A stretch of 53,354 nucleotides of DNA from Bacteroidia bacterium. GTDB lineage: Bacteria > Bacteroidota > Bacteroidia > Flavobacteriales_E > Vicingaceae. The stretch's first letter is position 1, and every line of letters begins with the position of its first letter. The translations under genes were made by a program, and so were the position numbers. The notes under the pieces were generated by a model, which ran no database searches, was not told the DNA's origin, and worked only from the letters and a program-made list of their open reading frames with translations. This document shows positions 17,637-26,399 of this stretch, one piece after another. Where the stretch lies: the NCBI GenBank assembly GCA_030426475.1, contig JAUHYR010000008.1, positions 1-53,354 of the forward strand, read 5' to 3'.

Positions 17637-18674
17637 ATGCTTGATAAAATAGAAAAACTAATCCAAGAGGTAAAAGACTTTAAAGCTTCAAATGATGCTG
17701 AAATTGAGGCTTTTCGTATTAAAATTTTAGGAAGCAAAGGAGAATTAAAAAAGCTTTTTGCTGAATTTAAAGACGTGCCCGGAAACATTAAAAAAGATGT
17801 GGGGCAGGGTTTAAATAGACTAAAAACTGCTGCCGAAGAAAAAATTAATGCCTTAAAAAATAAAAATGGGAGTGAAGCCTCTTCTTCGAAATCTGATTTA
17901 GATTTATCAATGCCAGGAGAGCCCAGTGATGTTGGAACAAGGCATCCGCTTTCATTAGTGAGAACCGAAATTGTAAGTATTTTTTCTAAAATTGGATATA
18001 CTGTTGCTGAAGGCCCTGAAATTGAAGATGATTGGCATAACTTTTCCGCATTGAATTTTCCGCCCGAACATCCTGCTCGTGACATGCAAGATACTTTCTT
18101 CATTAAACGAGACAAAAACGATTCTACGAAAGATATTGCTTTACGAACGCATACTTCTTCCGTACAGGTGAGAGTAATGGAAAGCACTAAACCACCCATT
18201 AGAATGATAATGCCGGGCCGAGTGTTCAGAAATGAAGCCATTTCTGCTCGTGCGCACTGTATTTTTCATCAGGTTGAAGGCTTGTATATAGATAAAGGCG
18301 TTTCGTTTGCTGACTTAAAACAAACGCTGCTTTATTTTGCCAAAGAAATGTTTGGAGACGACACCGAAATAAGGCTGCGACCTTCTTATTTCCCTTTTAC
18401 AGAGCCAAGCGCTGAAGTAGATGTATCTTGTAATATTTGTGGCGGCAAAGGCTGTAATATTTGCAAATACACCGGCTTTGTAGAAATTATGGGTTGCGGT
18501 ATGGTGGACCCCAATGTATTAGATAGCTGTGGAATAGATTCTTCTGTTTATACAGGTTTTGCCTTTGGTATGGGCATAGAGCGTATTACCATGCTTAAAT
18601 ATCAAATAAACGACTTGAGGTTGTTTTTTGAAAATGATGTTCGCTTTTTAAACCAGTTTAAAAGCGCTCTTTAA
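17637..18674 (+). CDS. pheS: Phenylalanine--tRNA ligase alpha subunit
   Basis: Catalytic subunit of the (alpha-beta)2 enzyme that charges tRNA-Phe. The 345-residue protein has an N-terminal coiled coil (about 1-90), then the class II core with HPLSLVRTEIVSIF, the motif 2 region with PGRVFRNEAISARAHCIFHQ, FPFTEPSAEVDVSC and motif 3 FGMGIERITMLKY. Two CxxC pairs (CNICGGKGCNIC, near 265) occur where the family often has GWLEI-type sequence. pheT is not adjacent. The stop directly abuts the stop of the convergent T9SS type B gene. Confidence 0.97.
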   Translation: MLDKIEKLIQEVKDFKASNDAEIEAFRIKILGSKGELKKLFAEFKDVPGNIKKDVGQGLNRLKTAAEEKINALKNKNGSEASSSKSDLDLSMPGEPSDVGTRHPLSLVRTEIVSIFSKIGYTVAEGPEIEDDWHNFSALNFPPEHPARDMQDTFFIKRDKNDSTKDIALRTHTSSVQVRVMESTKPPIRMIMPGRVFRNEAISARAHCIFHQVEGLYIDKGVSFADLKQTLLYFAKEMFGDDTEIRLRPSYFPFTEPSAEVDVSCNICGGKGCNICKYTGFVEIMGCGMVDPNVLDSCGIDSSVYTGFAFGMGIERITMLKYQINDLRLFFENDVRFLNQFKSAL

Positions 18675-19721
18675 TTACCTAATTAATGTAAGATTTCCTT
18701 TCTCCACTTTAGTTTCTCCACTTGGTAAAGTGTATTGCACAATGTAAAAATAAGTTCCTTCGGGTACGGGTTTACCTGTAGGAGTATAACCGTCCCATGC
18801 AGGATTGTACGTCACACTGTGCGTAGAAGAAGTATCCGATTGTAAGTTTTTAGAATTAAATATATAAACCTGTTCTCCCCAACGATTAAATACTTTTACG
18901 TTTAAGCTATTTACTTTATTGGCGATTACTTCCCATAAGTCATTTTCTCCGTCTTGGTTGGGACTAAATACATTGGGTATAAATATAAAAGTGCTGTCTT
19001 GGGGTTCTTCTACTAATGGGCTGTCACAAGCATATACGCTTACATTGTCGATATAATAATAGGCGTAATCATTATTTGGGTAATTAGAAACCCTTGTACT
19101 GTTTTTTATCGTTTGTGTATCATCAAAAAAATTACCAATAGTTAAAAACCGTTCTCCACCAATAGCTATAAAATTTCCACTTATTTTAGTCCAGTTTTCT
19201 TTATCTGAAATAGTAGTTAAGCTGTCATTTTGAATTTGAGGTGATACATTTATTAAATATGGAAAACTATCTATTAAAAGACTGTCAGTAGAAAAATGAA
19301 CTCCTATACTACTGATAGCGTAATTAGTAGTATCTGCCAATGAAACATGAAACTCTACACAATAAGTATATTCTTTTTTTAAAGGAGAAATAAGGTAAGC
19401 TTCTATATATTCTCTATAATTCTTAAATGATACAAAAAGTGGAGCATAAAGTATAATTCCCGAATAACCAGAATCTGAATATGGGATTTGATGACCAACT
19501 ATATTTAATGGGGTAGAATATCCTCCACCATTACAAGAATTATATAAATCAGAACTGGAAACTTGTCTAATAGGTTGAAACCAACTTGGAGCAAAATTTA
19601 TTTGCCCACTTGAATATGGACACTGAGAAAGTATATCAAAACCAGAATTTGAAACTAAATTAGTTTGCCCAAAAGAGAAAATAGATAATCCAAAAAGCAG
19701 TATAAAAAGTAGTTGTTTCAC
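18675..19721 (-). CDS. Secreted protein with T9SS type B (gliding motility-associated) C-terminal domain
   Basis: A 348-residue protein with signal MKQLLFILLFGLSIFSFG, a lectin-like N-terminal half starting NLVSNSGFDILSQCP, and a C-terminal domain typical of CHU_C/type B T9SS cargo: FIPNVFSPNQDGENDLWEV, VKVFNRWGEQVY, WDGYTPTGKPVPEGTYFY. Secretion across the outer membrane by the type IX system is expected. The start codon is GTG at 19721. It lies 33 bp downstream of the M42 peptidase on the same strand and ends directly against pheS. Ligand unknown. Confidence 0.88.
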   Translation of the reverse strand: MKQLLFILLFGLSIFSFGQTNLVSNSGFDILSQCPYSSGQINFAPSWFQPIRQVSSSDLYNSCNGGGYSTPLNIVGHQIPYSDSGYSGIILYAPLFVSFKNYREYIEAYLISPLKKEYTYCVEFHVSLADTTNYAISSIGVHFSTDSLLIDSFPYLINVSPQIQNDSLTTISDKENWTKISGNFIAIGGERFLTIGNFFDDTQTIKNSTRVSNYPNNDYAYYYIDNVSVYACDSPLVEEPQDSTFIFIPNVFSPNQDGENDLWEVIANKVNSLNVKVFNRWGEQVYIFNSKNLQSDTSSTHSVTYNPAWDGYTPTGKPVPEGTYFYIVQYTLPSGETKVEKGNLTLIR

Positions 19722-19754
19722 AACAAACTTTACGTTTAAAATACAAAGTGGTTG

Positions 19755-20798
19755 CTAAAAAGCCCAGTTACCCTTATCTAAACTGCTTACACAAGCAGTC
19801 AGTAAATTAATAGAACCTTCTAAATCTTTTTTGTGTATGGTTTCAATTACCTGGTGGATATGCCTTGTAGGTATAGAAACTGCACCGGAAATAGAACCTC
19901 CTGCTGTCATACGCTGTATGCCTGCCGTATCTGTACCACCTGCCGGTAAAATTTCGGGCTGCCACTTAATTTTGTTTTTAGTGGCTATTTCTTTCATGTA
20001 ATTTACCATACGGTAATCACAAATGGTAGAGCTATCCATAATTTTTATGGCAGCACCTTCTCCTAGTTTGGTTACCATTTCTTGTGGTTTGGCACCCGGC
20101 ACATCAAAAGCAATGGTAGTGTCTAAACCAAAGCCAAAATCAGGCTGTATTTGTAAAGCAGAAACGTTTGCTCCTCTTATACCTACTTCTTCTTGTACGG
20201 TAAATACGCCATACAAATCATAAGGGATAGATTTGCCTTTTAGCTTTTTTAGGGTTTCTATCAATACAAATACTGAAACTCTATTGTCCAATGATTTGCA
20301 GTTTACACAATCGCCTAATTCTATAAATTCTCTTTCTCTGGTAATGGCATCTCCAACAGAAACATATTTTTCTACATCTTTTTTACTCAAGCCACAATCA
20401 ATAAAATAATCGGTGGTTTTAGGCATTTTGGTTCTTTCTTCAGGGCTCATTACATGTATAGGTTTAGAGCCCATTACGCCAATTACATCTTTTTTTCCAT
20501 GAATAATTACTCGTTGTGAGGTAAGTGTTTTAGGGTCAAATCCACCTAAAGTATGGAAGAATACAAAGCCTTTATCGTCAATATGCGTAACAATAAAACC
20601 AATCTCATCCATGTGAGCGGCCACCATTACTTTTTTATTCTTTTTTCCTTTTTTAAAGGCTACCACATTGCCCATATTGTCAATGTCGATTCTATCGCAA
20701 AGTGGTTTTATTTCTTTAATGACTACTTCTCTAATTTTTTTCTCAAATCCTGGCGCACCGGGAGTTTCACAAATTTTTTTTAATAGTTTTAAATCCAT
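19755..20798 (-). CDS. M42 family metallopeptidase (aminopeptidase/FrvX-like)
   Basis: A 347-residue cytoplasmic di-metal aminopeptidase, probably a large tetrahedral oligomer that trims peptides. Metal ligands fit the family: AAHMDEIG (His62, Asp64), NCKSLDNRVS (Asp), FTVQEEVGIRGA (the Glu-Glu pair), and the final RHIHQVIE histidine. N-terminal CETPGAPGFEKKIR is the usual opening. Members annotated as glucanases are misnamed, so I do not use that. The gene follows pyk by 63 bp on the minus strand. Confidence 0.93.
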   Translation of the reverse strand: MDLKLLKKICETPGAPGFEKKIREVVIKEIKPLCDRIDIDNMGNVVAFKKGKKNKKVMVAAHMDEIGFIVTHIDDKGFVFFHTLGGFDPKTLTSQRVIIHGKKDVIGVMGSKPIHVMSPEERTKMPKTTDYFIDCGLSKKDVEKYVSVGDAITREREFIELGDCVNCKSLDNRVSVFVLIETLKKLKGKSIPYDLYGVFTVQEEVGIRGANVSALQIQPDFGFGLDTTIAFDVPGAKPQEMVTKLGEGAAIKIMDSSTICDYRMVNYMKEIATKNKIKWQPEILPAGGTDTAGIQRMTAGGSISGAVSIPTRHIHQVIETIHKKDLEGSINLLTACVSSLDKGNWAF

Positions 20799-20861
20799 GG
20801 TAGTGTTTTATTATTGGATAATGTTACAAAAAGCTTTCTTTTTTGAAAAGGGAGTTACTAA

Positions 20862-22292
20862 TTATTCGACATAACTTAGTTTTAGCATGTTAGATTGTCC
20901 TTTATCAGAGATGGGCATGCTATTTATGTTAATTACCAAGTCATTGTTTTGAACCAAGCCTTCTTTTTTCAAAAGATATTTAATGTCTGAAATGGTATGG
21001 TCGGTACTTACAAACTTATCATAGTAGAAACATTTTACCCCCCAAACCAGACTTAATGTGTTTAAAATATCAGGGTTTCCGGTAAAAACATAAATTCCGG
21101 CTTTTGGTCGACAACTGGATACTTTAAAGGCGGTATAACCTGAAAAAGTCATGGTAACAATGGCACTGGCTTTAGTACGATGCGCCAATCTACAAGCGTT
21201 AAAGCAAATTGAGTCGGTAATAAATCGGTCATGCTCCGTTTCCGGTGGTTGTTCTACATGATAAATATTGTCGTGACTCTCTATTTCTTTAATGATTTTA
21301 CACATGCTGTTAATCACTTCAATCGGATATTTACCTACTGATGTCTCACCACTTAGCATAAGTGCGTCAGCACCGTCTAAAACGGCATTAGCCACATCAT
21401 TTACTTCGGCACGGGTAGGAGTGATGTTGGTAATCATGCTTTCCATCATTTGTGTAGCGATGATTACAGGTTTTCCAAACTCCTGAGATTTTTTTACAAT
21501 ATTTTTTTGGAGCAAAGGAACTTCTTGCATTGGCATTTCTACACCTAAATCACCTCTTGCCACCATTATTCCGTCAGAGGCTTTAATAATTTCTTCAATG
21601 TCGTTTATCGCTTGTGGTTTTTCAATTTTGGCAATCACTTTAGCCTGGTGATTTTTGTCTGCTATAAGATGCTTTAGCTCAATGATATCTCGAGCCGTTC
21701 TTACAAACGATAATGCAATCCACTCTATTTTATGTTTTAGAATAAAGTCTAAATCTTTTAAATCTTTTTCGGTTAAACTAGGAAGAGAAAGCTTGGTGTT
21801 GGGTAAGTTTACTCCTTTGTTAGAAGAAAGTACGCCATCATTTTTTGCTTTAGTAAGTACTTCATTTGAATCTACTTTTTTAATGACTTCAAAAATCATA
21901 TTTCCGTCATTCACCAATATTTGCTCACCTACTTTCACATCTTTTATAAAGTCAATATAGTTGATGTAAAGTTTTTTATTAGTGCCCAAGCATTCTTTAA
22001 TGGTAAAAGCTACTTCATCATTTTCTTTTATTTCAATATGATTGTTTTCTACTTCTCCAATCCTAATTTTCGGGCCTTGTAAATCAGCTAATAATGCAAT
22101 ATGTAAATCATTTTCAGCATTAATTTCCTTAATGTTTTTTATTACTTCGGCATGGTCGGTATGTTTGCCGTGAGAAAAGTTTAGCCTGCATACATTTACT
22201 CCTGCATTTACAAGTTTTAGCAACATTTCTTTTGAAGATGTTGCCGGACCTATTGTGGCTACAATTTTTGTTTTCTTAGTATTGTTATTCAT
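20862..22292 (-). CDS. pyk: Pyruvate kinase
   Basis: Final glycolytic enzyme: phosphoenolpyruvate plus ADP to pyruvate plus ATP. The 476-residue protein has the N-terminal TKIVATIGPATSS, CRLNFSHG, the catalytic ALSFVRTARDI, the IAKIEKPQAI lysine region, VARGDLGVEMP and the IATQMMESMI signature. The ATG at 22292 overlaps the preceding stop (TGATG), implying coupled translation with the IPExxxVDY gene; a TTG one codon earlier is less likely. Confidence 0.97.
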   Translation of the reverse strand: MNNNTKKTKIVATIGPATSSKEMLLKLVNAGVNVCRLNFSHGKHTDHAEVIKNIKEINAENDLHIALLADLQGPKIRIGEVENNHIEIKENDEVAFTIKECLGTNKKLYINYIDFIKDVKVGEQILVNDGNMIFEVIKKVDSNEVLTKAKNDGVLSSNKGVNLPNTKLSLPSLTEKDLKDLDFILKHKIEWIALSFVRTARDIIELKHLIADKNHQAKVIAKIEKPQAINDIEEIIKASDGIMVARGDLGVEMPMQEVPLLQKNIVKKSQEFGKPVIIATQMMESMITNITPTRAEVNDVANAVLDGADALMLSGETSVGKYPIEVINSMCKIIKEIESHDNIYHVEQPPETEHDRFITDSICFNACRLAHRTKASAIVTMTFSGYTAFKVSSCRPKAGIYVFTGNPDILNTLSLVWGVKCFYYDKFVSTDHTISDIKYLLKKEGLVQNNDLVININSMPISDKGQSNMLKLSYVE

Positions 22293-22705
22293 CAAAATAT
22301 TAGGTTTTCTTTCGATTTAATTTCGTTTGGATTGAGTTCAATTACCATTAAAACATTTTTCAATTCGCTCAGTTTATTTTTAATCGCATTAATGGTGTTT
22401 TGGTTATAGTTTCCTTTTATTAATAATAAAAAGTCGGTTTTTTTGTAATCTTTAAGAAGATAACTATCACCTCCATAATTTTCAATTAGTTGATAGGTTA
22501 GTCCGTTTTCTTCGTCTTCGTATTCATAAATAGGAAAACTTACTTCTACGTTTTTTTCTTTAAGCGTGTAATCTTTTTGCCTCAATAAATTAAATTGAAG
22601 ATGCTGATTAACTTCCCAACAAAATTTATAGTTTTTTACATGACAACTTATTGCAAGTAATCCAAAATCAAAGTCATATTCTACGTCAAGAGTAAACCGG
22701 GTCAT
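22292..22705 (-). CDS. IPExxxVDY family protein, function unknown
   Basis: A 137-residue soluble protein of a small Bacteroidota family found between rnc and pyk. The name motif is altered here to LKDYKKTDF (about residues 88-96), followed by a C-terminal block VIELNPNEIKSKENLIF that matches the family end. The N-terminal half, LDVEYDFDFGLLAISCHVKN, also fits. It overlaps pyk by one base and is separated from rnc by 67 bp with hairpins. No activity is known; conserved neighbours suggest a link to RNA processing or central metabolism. Confidence 0.75.
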   Translation of the reverse strand: MTRFTLDVEYDFDFGLLAISCHVKNYKFCWEVNQHLQFNLLRQKDYTLKEKNVEVSFPIYEYEDEENGLTYQLIENYGGDSYLLKDYKKTDFLLLIKGNYNQNTINAIKNKLSELKNVLMVIELNPNEIKSKENLIF

Positions 22706-22718
22706 GCACTAAATTATT

Positions 22719-22784
22719 AACGAAGATAAAAAATATACAATGAAACTACTTTAAAACAATGTGTTTTAATCGTTAATCTTCGTT
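22719..22784 (-). repeat. Nested inverted repeats between rnc and the IPExxxVDY gene
   Basis: Outer arms AACGAAGAT (22719-22727) and ATCTTCGTT (22776-22784) pair perfectly over 9 bp. Inside lies a second perfect hairpin, TTAAAACA-ATG-TGTTTTAA (22751-22769). One outer arm is inside the last rnc codons. On the minus strand the other outer arm holds TATCTTCG, one base from a -7 box, just before the next gene. Confidence 0.5.
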
Positions 22785-23474
22785 TGACAAAGAATGAAAA
22801 AACTTTTCGGCAGCGGCTTGTTCTGCTATTTTTTTTGATTTTCCTATGCCTTCCGCCTTTTCTTCTCCTTTTAGGTTTAAAAAAGACTGAAATACACTTT
22901 GGTTGTTTACTATTTTTTCATGGGTTACAAACTCAATTTCAGTTTTATTTTTCTGAGCCCACTCAATAACTTTGCTTTTAAAGTTTACTTCAGTATTGAT
23001 TAGGTGTTCAATATCCATATAGGTTCCGATGAGCTTTTTTACGACAAATTCTTCTGTTTTTTCAAATCCTCTGTCTAAATATATGGCACCAATTAAAGCC
23101 TCTAATGCATCTCCTAGTATCGTTTTGCTTTCTTGCCTGATGTTAGCTTCCAATAACTCCTTAATCCCAATTTTGTGAGCAATTTGATTTAAATTTTTTC
23201 TGCTTACCAATCTGGATTTCATGGTGGTTAAATAACCTTCTTCTTTAAGCGGAAATTTTTTAAAGAAGTAAGTGGCAGCTATAGAGTCAAGTATGGCATC
23301 TCCCAAAAACTCTAATCGCTCATTATTTTCTTTAACACCGTTTTTGTTTATAGAGGCAGACTTGTGGCGTAGTGCTTTTTCGTATAGGGCAATAGTTTTG
23401 GGCTTAAAACCTAATACGTTTTCAAGTTTTTTTGCGAGTGGGGAAGAATTTTTAGAAAAAAAGTTAGATAGCAA
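22773..23474 (-). CDS. rnc: Ribonuclease III
   Basis: Cleaves double-stranded RNA in rRNA maturation and mRNA control. The 233-residue protein has the RNase III signature NERLEFLGDAILDS (about 51-64), the second acidic site LGDALEALIGAIYLDRG near 121, and a C-terminal double-stranded RNA-binding domain ending SKKIAEQAAAEKFF. The start is TTG at 23474, directly after the fabF stop, with no in-frame ATG that keeps the N-terminal helix. The order acpP-fabF-rnc is conserved in many bacteria. Confidence 0.96.
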   Translation of the reverse strand: MLSNFFSKNSSPLAKKLENVLGFKPKTIALYEKALRHKSASINKNGVKENNERLEFLGDAILDSIAATYFFKKFPLKEEGYLTTMKSRLVSRKNLNQIAHKIGIKELLEANIRQESKTILGDALEALIGAIYLDRGFEKTEEFVVKKLIGTYMDIEHLINTEVNFKSKVIEWAQKNKTEIEFVTHEKIVNNQSVFQSFLNLKGEEKAEGIGKSKKIAEQAAAEKFFHSLSNED

Positions 23475-24728
23475 TTAAGCGTTGTATTTTTTAAAGATAA
23501 CAGATGCATTGTGTCCACCAAACCCAAAAGTATTACTCAATGCAGCATTAACTTCTCTTTCCTGAGCTTTGTTGAAAGTAAAGTTATACTTAGGGTCAAA
23601 TTCAGGGTCATCAGTAAAATGATTGATAGTTGGAGGGACAATTCCTTTGTAAATTGCCATAACAGAAGCAATAGCCTCAATTGAGCCCGCAGCACCTAAA
23701 AGGTGTCCGGTCATTGATTTTGTAGAACTGATGTTTAAGTTAAAAGCATGTTCTCCAAAAACCTGTTTTATGGCTTTTACTTCAGCAATATCTCCAAGTG
23801 GGGTAGATGTTCCGTGAACATTGATATAATCAACCTCAGAAGCTTGCATATTAGCATCATCTAAAGCATTTTTCATAACATTAAGCGCTCCAAATCCTTC
23901 AGGATGTGGTGCTGTAATATGATGTGCATCTGCTGAAAGCCCACATCCGGCTACTTCAGCATAAATAGTAGCACCTCTTGCAATGGCATGGTCTAAATCT
24001 TCTAAAATCATCATCCCAGAACCCTCACCAAGCACAAAACCATCTCTATCCTTATCAAATGGACGAGAAGCTGTTTTTGGATCATCATTTCTGGTTGATA
24101 ACGCATGAAGAGCATTAAATCCGCCTACACCGCTTTCTACAATAGCAGCTTCGGCACCACCGGTTACTATTGCATCAGCTTTGCCTAATCTTATATAGTT
24201 AAAAGCGTCAATAATAGCATTGGTAGATGATGCACATGCTGAAACAGTAGTGAAATTAGGTCCTCTAAAGTTATATTTAATGGAAATATGTCCGGGAGCA
24301 ATATCAGCAATCATTTTAGGAATGAAGAAAGGATTAAACCTTGGGGTTCCGTCTCCATTAGTGAAATTGGCTACTTCTTCTTGAAAAGTAAGAATACCGC
24401 CAATACCAACTCCTAAGATAACGCCAATTCTATCCGGATTAATTTTTTCTAAATCTAGCCCTGAATGTTTAACGGCTTCATCGGCCGCAACCATAGCAAA
24501 CTGAGAGTATAAGTCCAGCTTACGAGCTTCCTTTCTGTCTATAAAATTAAGAGGGTCGAAGTTTTTAACTTCACAAGCGAATTGGGTTTTGAACTTGGAA
24601 GCGTCAAATCTAGTAATGGGGGCAGCACCGCTAACCCCATTTACTAAATTGTTCCAATATTCATCAAGTGTATTACCGATAGGGGTAAGAGCACCAATAC
24701 CGGTTATTACAACTCTTTTTAAATCCAT
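23475..24728 (-). CDS. fabF: Beta-ketoacyl-ACP synthase II
   Basis: Condensing enzyme of fatty-acid elongation, using malonyl-ACP. The 417-residue protein has the catalytic triad: Cys165 in TVSACASSTNA, His in NVHGTSTPLGD and His in STKSMTGHLLGAAG. The N-terminal RVVITGIGALTPIG and C-terminal SNTFGFGGHNASVIF are typical. It lies 12 bp after acpP, its carrier-protein partner, and directly before rnc. Confidence 0.97.
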   Translation of the reverse strand: MDLKRVVITGIGALTPIGNTLDEYWNNLVNGVSGAAPITRFDASKFKTQFACEVKNFDPLNFIDRKEARKLDLYSQFAMVAADEAVKHSGLDLEKINPDRIGVILGVGIGGILTFQEEVANFTNGDGTPRFNPFFIPKMIADIAPGHISIKYNFRGPNFTTVSACASSTNAIIDAFNYIRLGKADAIVTGGAEAAIVESGVGGFNALHALSTRNDDPKTASRPFDKDRDGFVLGEGSGMMILEDLDHAIARGATIYAEVAGCGLSADAHHITAPHPEGFGALNVMKNALDDANMQASEVDYINVHGTSTPLGDIAEVKAIKQVFGEHAFNLNISSTKSMTGHLLGAAGSIEAIASVMAIYKGIVPPTINHFTDDPEFDPKYNFTFNKAQEREVNAALSNTFGFGGHNASVIFKKYNA

Positions 24729-24740
24729 TTTAGGTTGGAT

Positions 24741-24977
24741 TTACTTTGCGTTTTCTTCAATGTACTTTACAGCTTCACCAACGGTAGCAATTTTTTCTGC
24801 TTGATCGTCAGGAATAGCAATGTTGAATTCTTTTTCAAATTCCATGATTAATTCAACAGTGTCTAGAGAGTCAGCACCTAAATCGTTAGTGAAACTAGCA
24901 GCTGTTGTAACTTCGCTTTCGTCAACACCTAACTTATCAACGATAATTGCTTTTACTCTTTCTTCAATACTTGCCAT
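24741..24977 (-). CDS. acpP: Acyl carrier protein
   Basis: A 78-residue acidic four-helix protein that carries growing acyl chains on 4'-phosphopantetheine. The attachment serine is Ser37 in [12 protein letters not shown], and the recognition helix and IPDDQAEKI end are standard. It leads the acpP-fabF-rnc group; a possible promoter lies 55 bp upstream. Confidence 0.98.
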   Translation of the reverse strand: MASIEERVKAIIVDKLGVDESEVTTAASFTNDLGADSLDTVELIMEFEKEFNIAIPDDQAEKIATVGEAVKYIEENAK

Positions 24978-25031
24978 TGTTAATTGTTTTTAAATTTGAA
25001 GTGCAAAGAAAAAAAAATATCTCTAATCCAA

Positions 25032-25039
25032 CAAAATTA
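25032..25039 (-). promoter_or_regulatory. Possible -7 promoter element of acpP
   Basis: On the minus strand TAATTTTG matches TAnnTTTG exactly, 55 bp ahead of the acpP start. The longer leader than at other genes here, and no clear -33 box, keep this tentative. Confidence 0.35.
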
Positions 25040-25054
25040 TTTTTGCCCTTAATT

Positions 25055-25720
25055 TTAGTACATTTCCATTACTTCTGATAGCGCTTTTCTAGCTAACTTA
25101 GGCACTTGGGCATCTTGAGCAGGAAAACCTACCGGAATTAGCAAAAAAGCTCTCTCATTTTTAGGTCTTTCAAGTACTTCGGTTAAGAAATTCATTGGGC
25201 TAGGAGTATGAGTTAAGGCAACTAAGCCTGCATTATGTAAAGCAGCTAACAGAAAACCTGTAGCTAAGCCAACAGACTCATTAACATAGTAATTGTTTCT
25301 TTTTTCTCCTTCAATTTCTTCATAAGCTCTTTTAAATACTACTATTATATATGGAGCAATGGTAATAAAGGCTTTGTGCCAATCGGTAGCAAAGGGTTCT
25401 AGGTCTTTTAACCATCTGTCACTCATTCTACCATGATAATTTTCGTATTCTTCTTTTTCGGCCGCTTCTTTTATTTTTTCTTTTAACTCTTTGTTTGATA
25501 CTACACAAAACGTCCAGGGTTGTTTATGAGCACCTGACGGTGCGGTAGAAGCCGTTTTAATACAATTTTCTATTACTTTTATATCTACGTTTTTGTCGGA
25601 AAACTCTCTAACGCTTCTTCTTTTATCCATCAACCGGTAAAAATCTTCACTTCTTTTGAGTTGCTCTTCGGGTGAATATTCATCCATTTTGAAAGGAATA
25701 AACTCAAATCCATTTTCCAT
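25055..25720 (-). CDS. Nitroreductase family protein (FMN-dependent)
   Basis: About 221 residues of the NADH/NAD(P)H flavin nitroreductase fold. RRSVREFSDKNVD carries the FMN-phosphate-binding arginines, TASTAPSGAHKQPW the FMN ring region, and SVGLATGFLLAALHNAGL the dimer helix. I start at the ATG at 25720 (MENGFEFIPFKM); a longer frame to 25750 would add ten residues. Physiological substrate unknown; possibilities range from nitro compounds to a dehalogenase-type reduction. It is divergent from purN. Confidence 0.85.
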   Translation of the reverse strand: MENGFEFIPFKMDEYSPEEQLKRSEDFYRLMDKRRSVREFSDKNVDIKVIENCIKTASTAPSGAHKQPWTFCVVSNKELKEKIKEAAEKEEYENYHGRMSDRWLKDLEPFATDWHKAFITIAPYIIVVFKRAYEEIEGEKRNNYYVNESVGLATGFLLAALHNAGLVALTHTPSPMNFLTEVLERPKNERAFLLIPVGFPAQDAQVPKLARKALSEVMEMY

Positions 25721-25811
25721 ACACCTTATAATTTTACAATTGAGCCACAAGATAGAAAAAATGTTTTTTTAGTTTATGATTAACGGTTAATGATTTTATT
25801 AATGTAATAGT

Positions 25812-25819
25812 TAAGTTTG
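25812..25819 (+). promoter_or_regulatory. -7 promoter element of purN
   Basis: TAAGTTTG matches TAnnTTTG exactly and ends only 4 bp before the purN ATG. Transcription should begin at or next to the start codon, so the mRNA is probably leaderless or nearly so. Confidence 0.6.
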
Positions 25820-25823
25820 TGCC

Positions 25824-26399
25824 ATGAAAGTAAGAGTGGCAATTTTAGCTTCCGGAAGCGGTACAAATGCAGAAAACATTGTTAATTATTTTAAGGATAA
25901 TAATAATGTTGAAATTGCCATGATAGCCTCAAATAAACCCGGTGCTTATGTGTTAGAGCGAGCAAAAAAGTTAGGTGTGCCTTATTATCATTTTACAAAT
26001 GAAGAGCTGAAAGAGGGAATGGTTGCCAATCAATTGATATTAAAAAGAATTGATTTTATCGTTTTAGCCGGTTTTTTACAAAAAATTCCAAGTGGATTAA
26101 TTCAAGTGTTTCCAAATAGAATAATTAATATTCATCCTGCCTTATTACCAAATTACGGTGGAAAAGGGATGTATGGAGATAAAGTGCATCAGGCGGTTAT
26201 TGAAAAGGGAGACAAGGAATCGGGAATTAGCATACATTATGTAAATGAAAATTACGATGAAGGAGCCATTATTTTCCAAGCTAAATGTGAAATAAATGAA
26301 AATGATACTTCGGAATCATTGGCAAAAAAAATACATGAGTTGGAGTATCGGCATTTCCCTAAAGTGATTGAAGAGACTATTCAGAAGATAAATGCTTAA
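25824..26399 (+). CDS. purN: Phosphoribosylglycinamide formyltransferase
   Basis: Adds the formyl group from 10-formyl-tetrahydrofolate to glycinamide ribonucleotide in purine synthesis. The 191-residue protein has the substrate loop LASGSGTNAENI, the catalytic NIHPALLPNYGG (Asn and His) and, in SGISIHYVNENYDEGAI, the catalytic Asp. The start is very close to its -7 box. The 3' end overlaps the CPBP protease gene by 8 bp. Confidence 0.96.
   Translation: MKVRVAILASGSGTNAENIVNYFKDNNNVEIAMIASNKPGAYVLERAKKLGVPYYHFTNEELKEGMVANQLILKRIDFIVLAGFLQKIPSGLIQVFPNRIINIHPALLPNYGGKGMYGDKVHQAVIEKGDKESGISIHYVNENYDEGAIIFQAKCEINENDTSESLAKKIHELEYRHFPKVIEETIQKINA

Noticed and set aside
17603-18241. A 212-codon open frame opposite pheS
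   Set aside because: It is antisense to a certain pheS gene, has no recognisable motif, and mirrors the codon structure of pheS.
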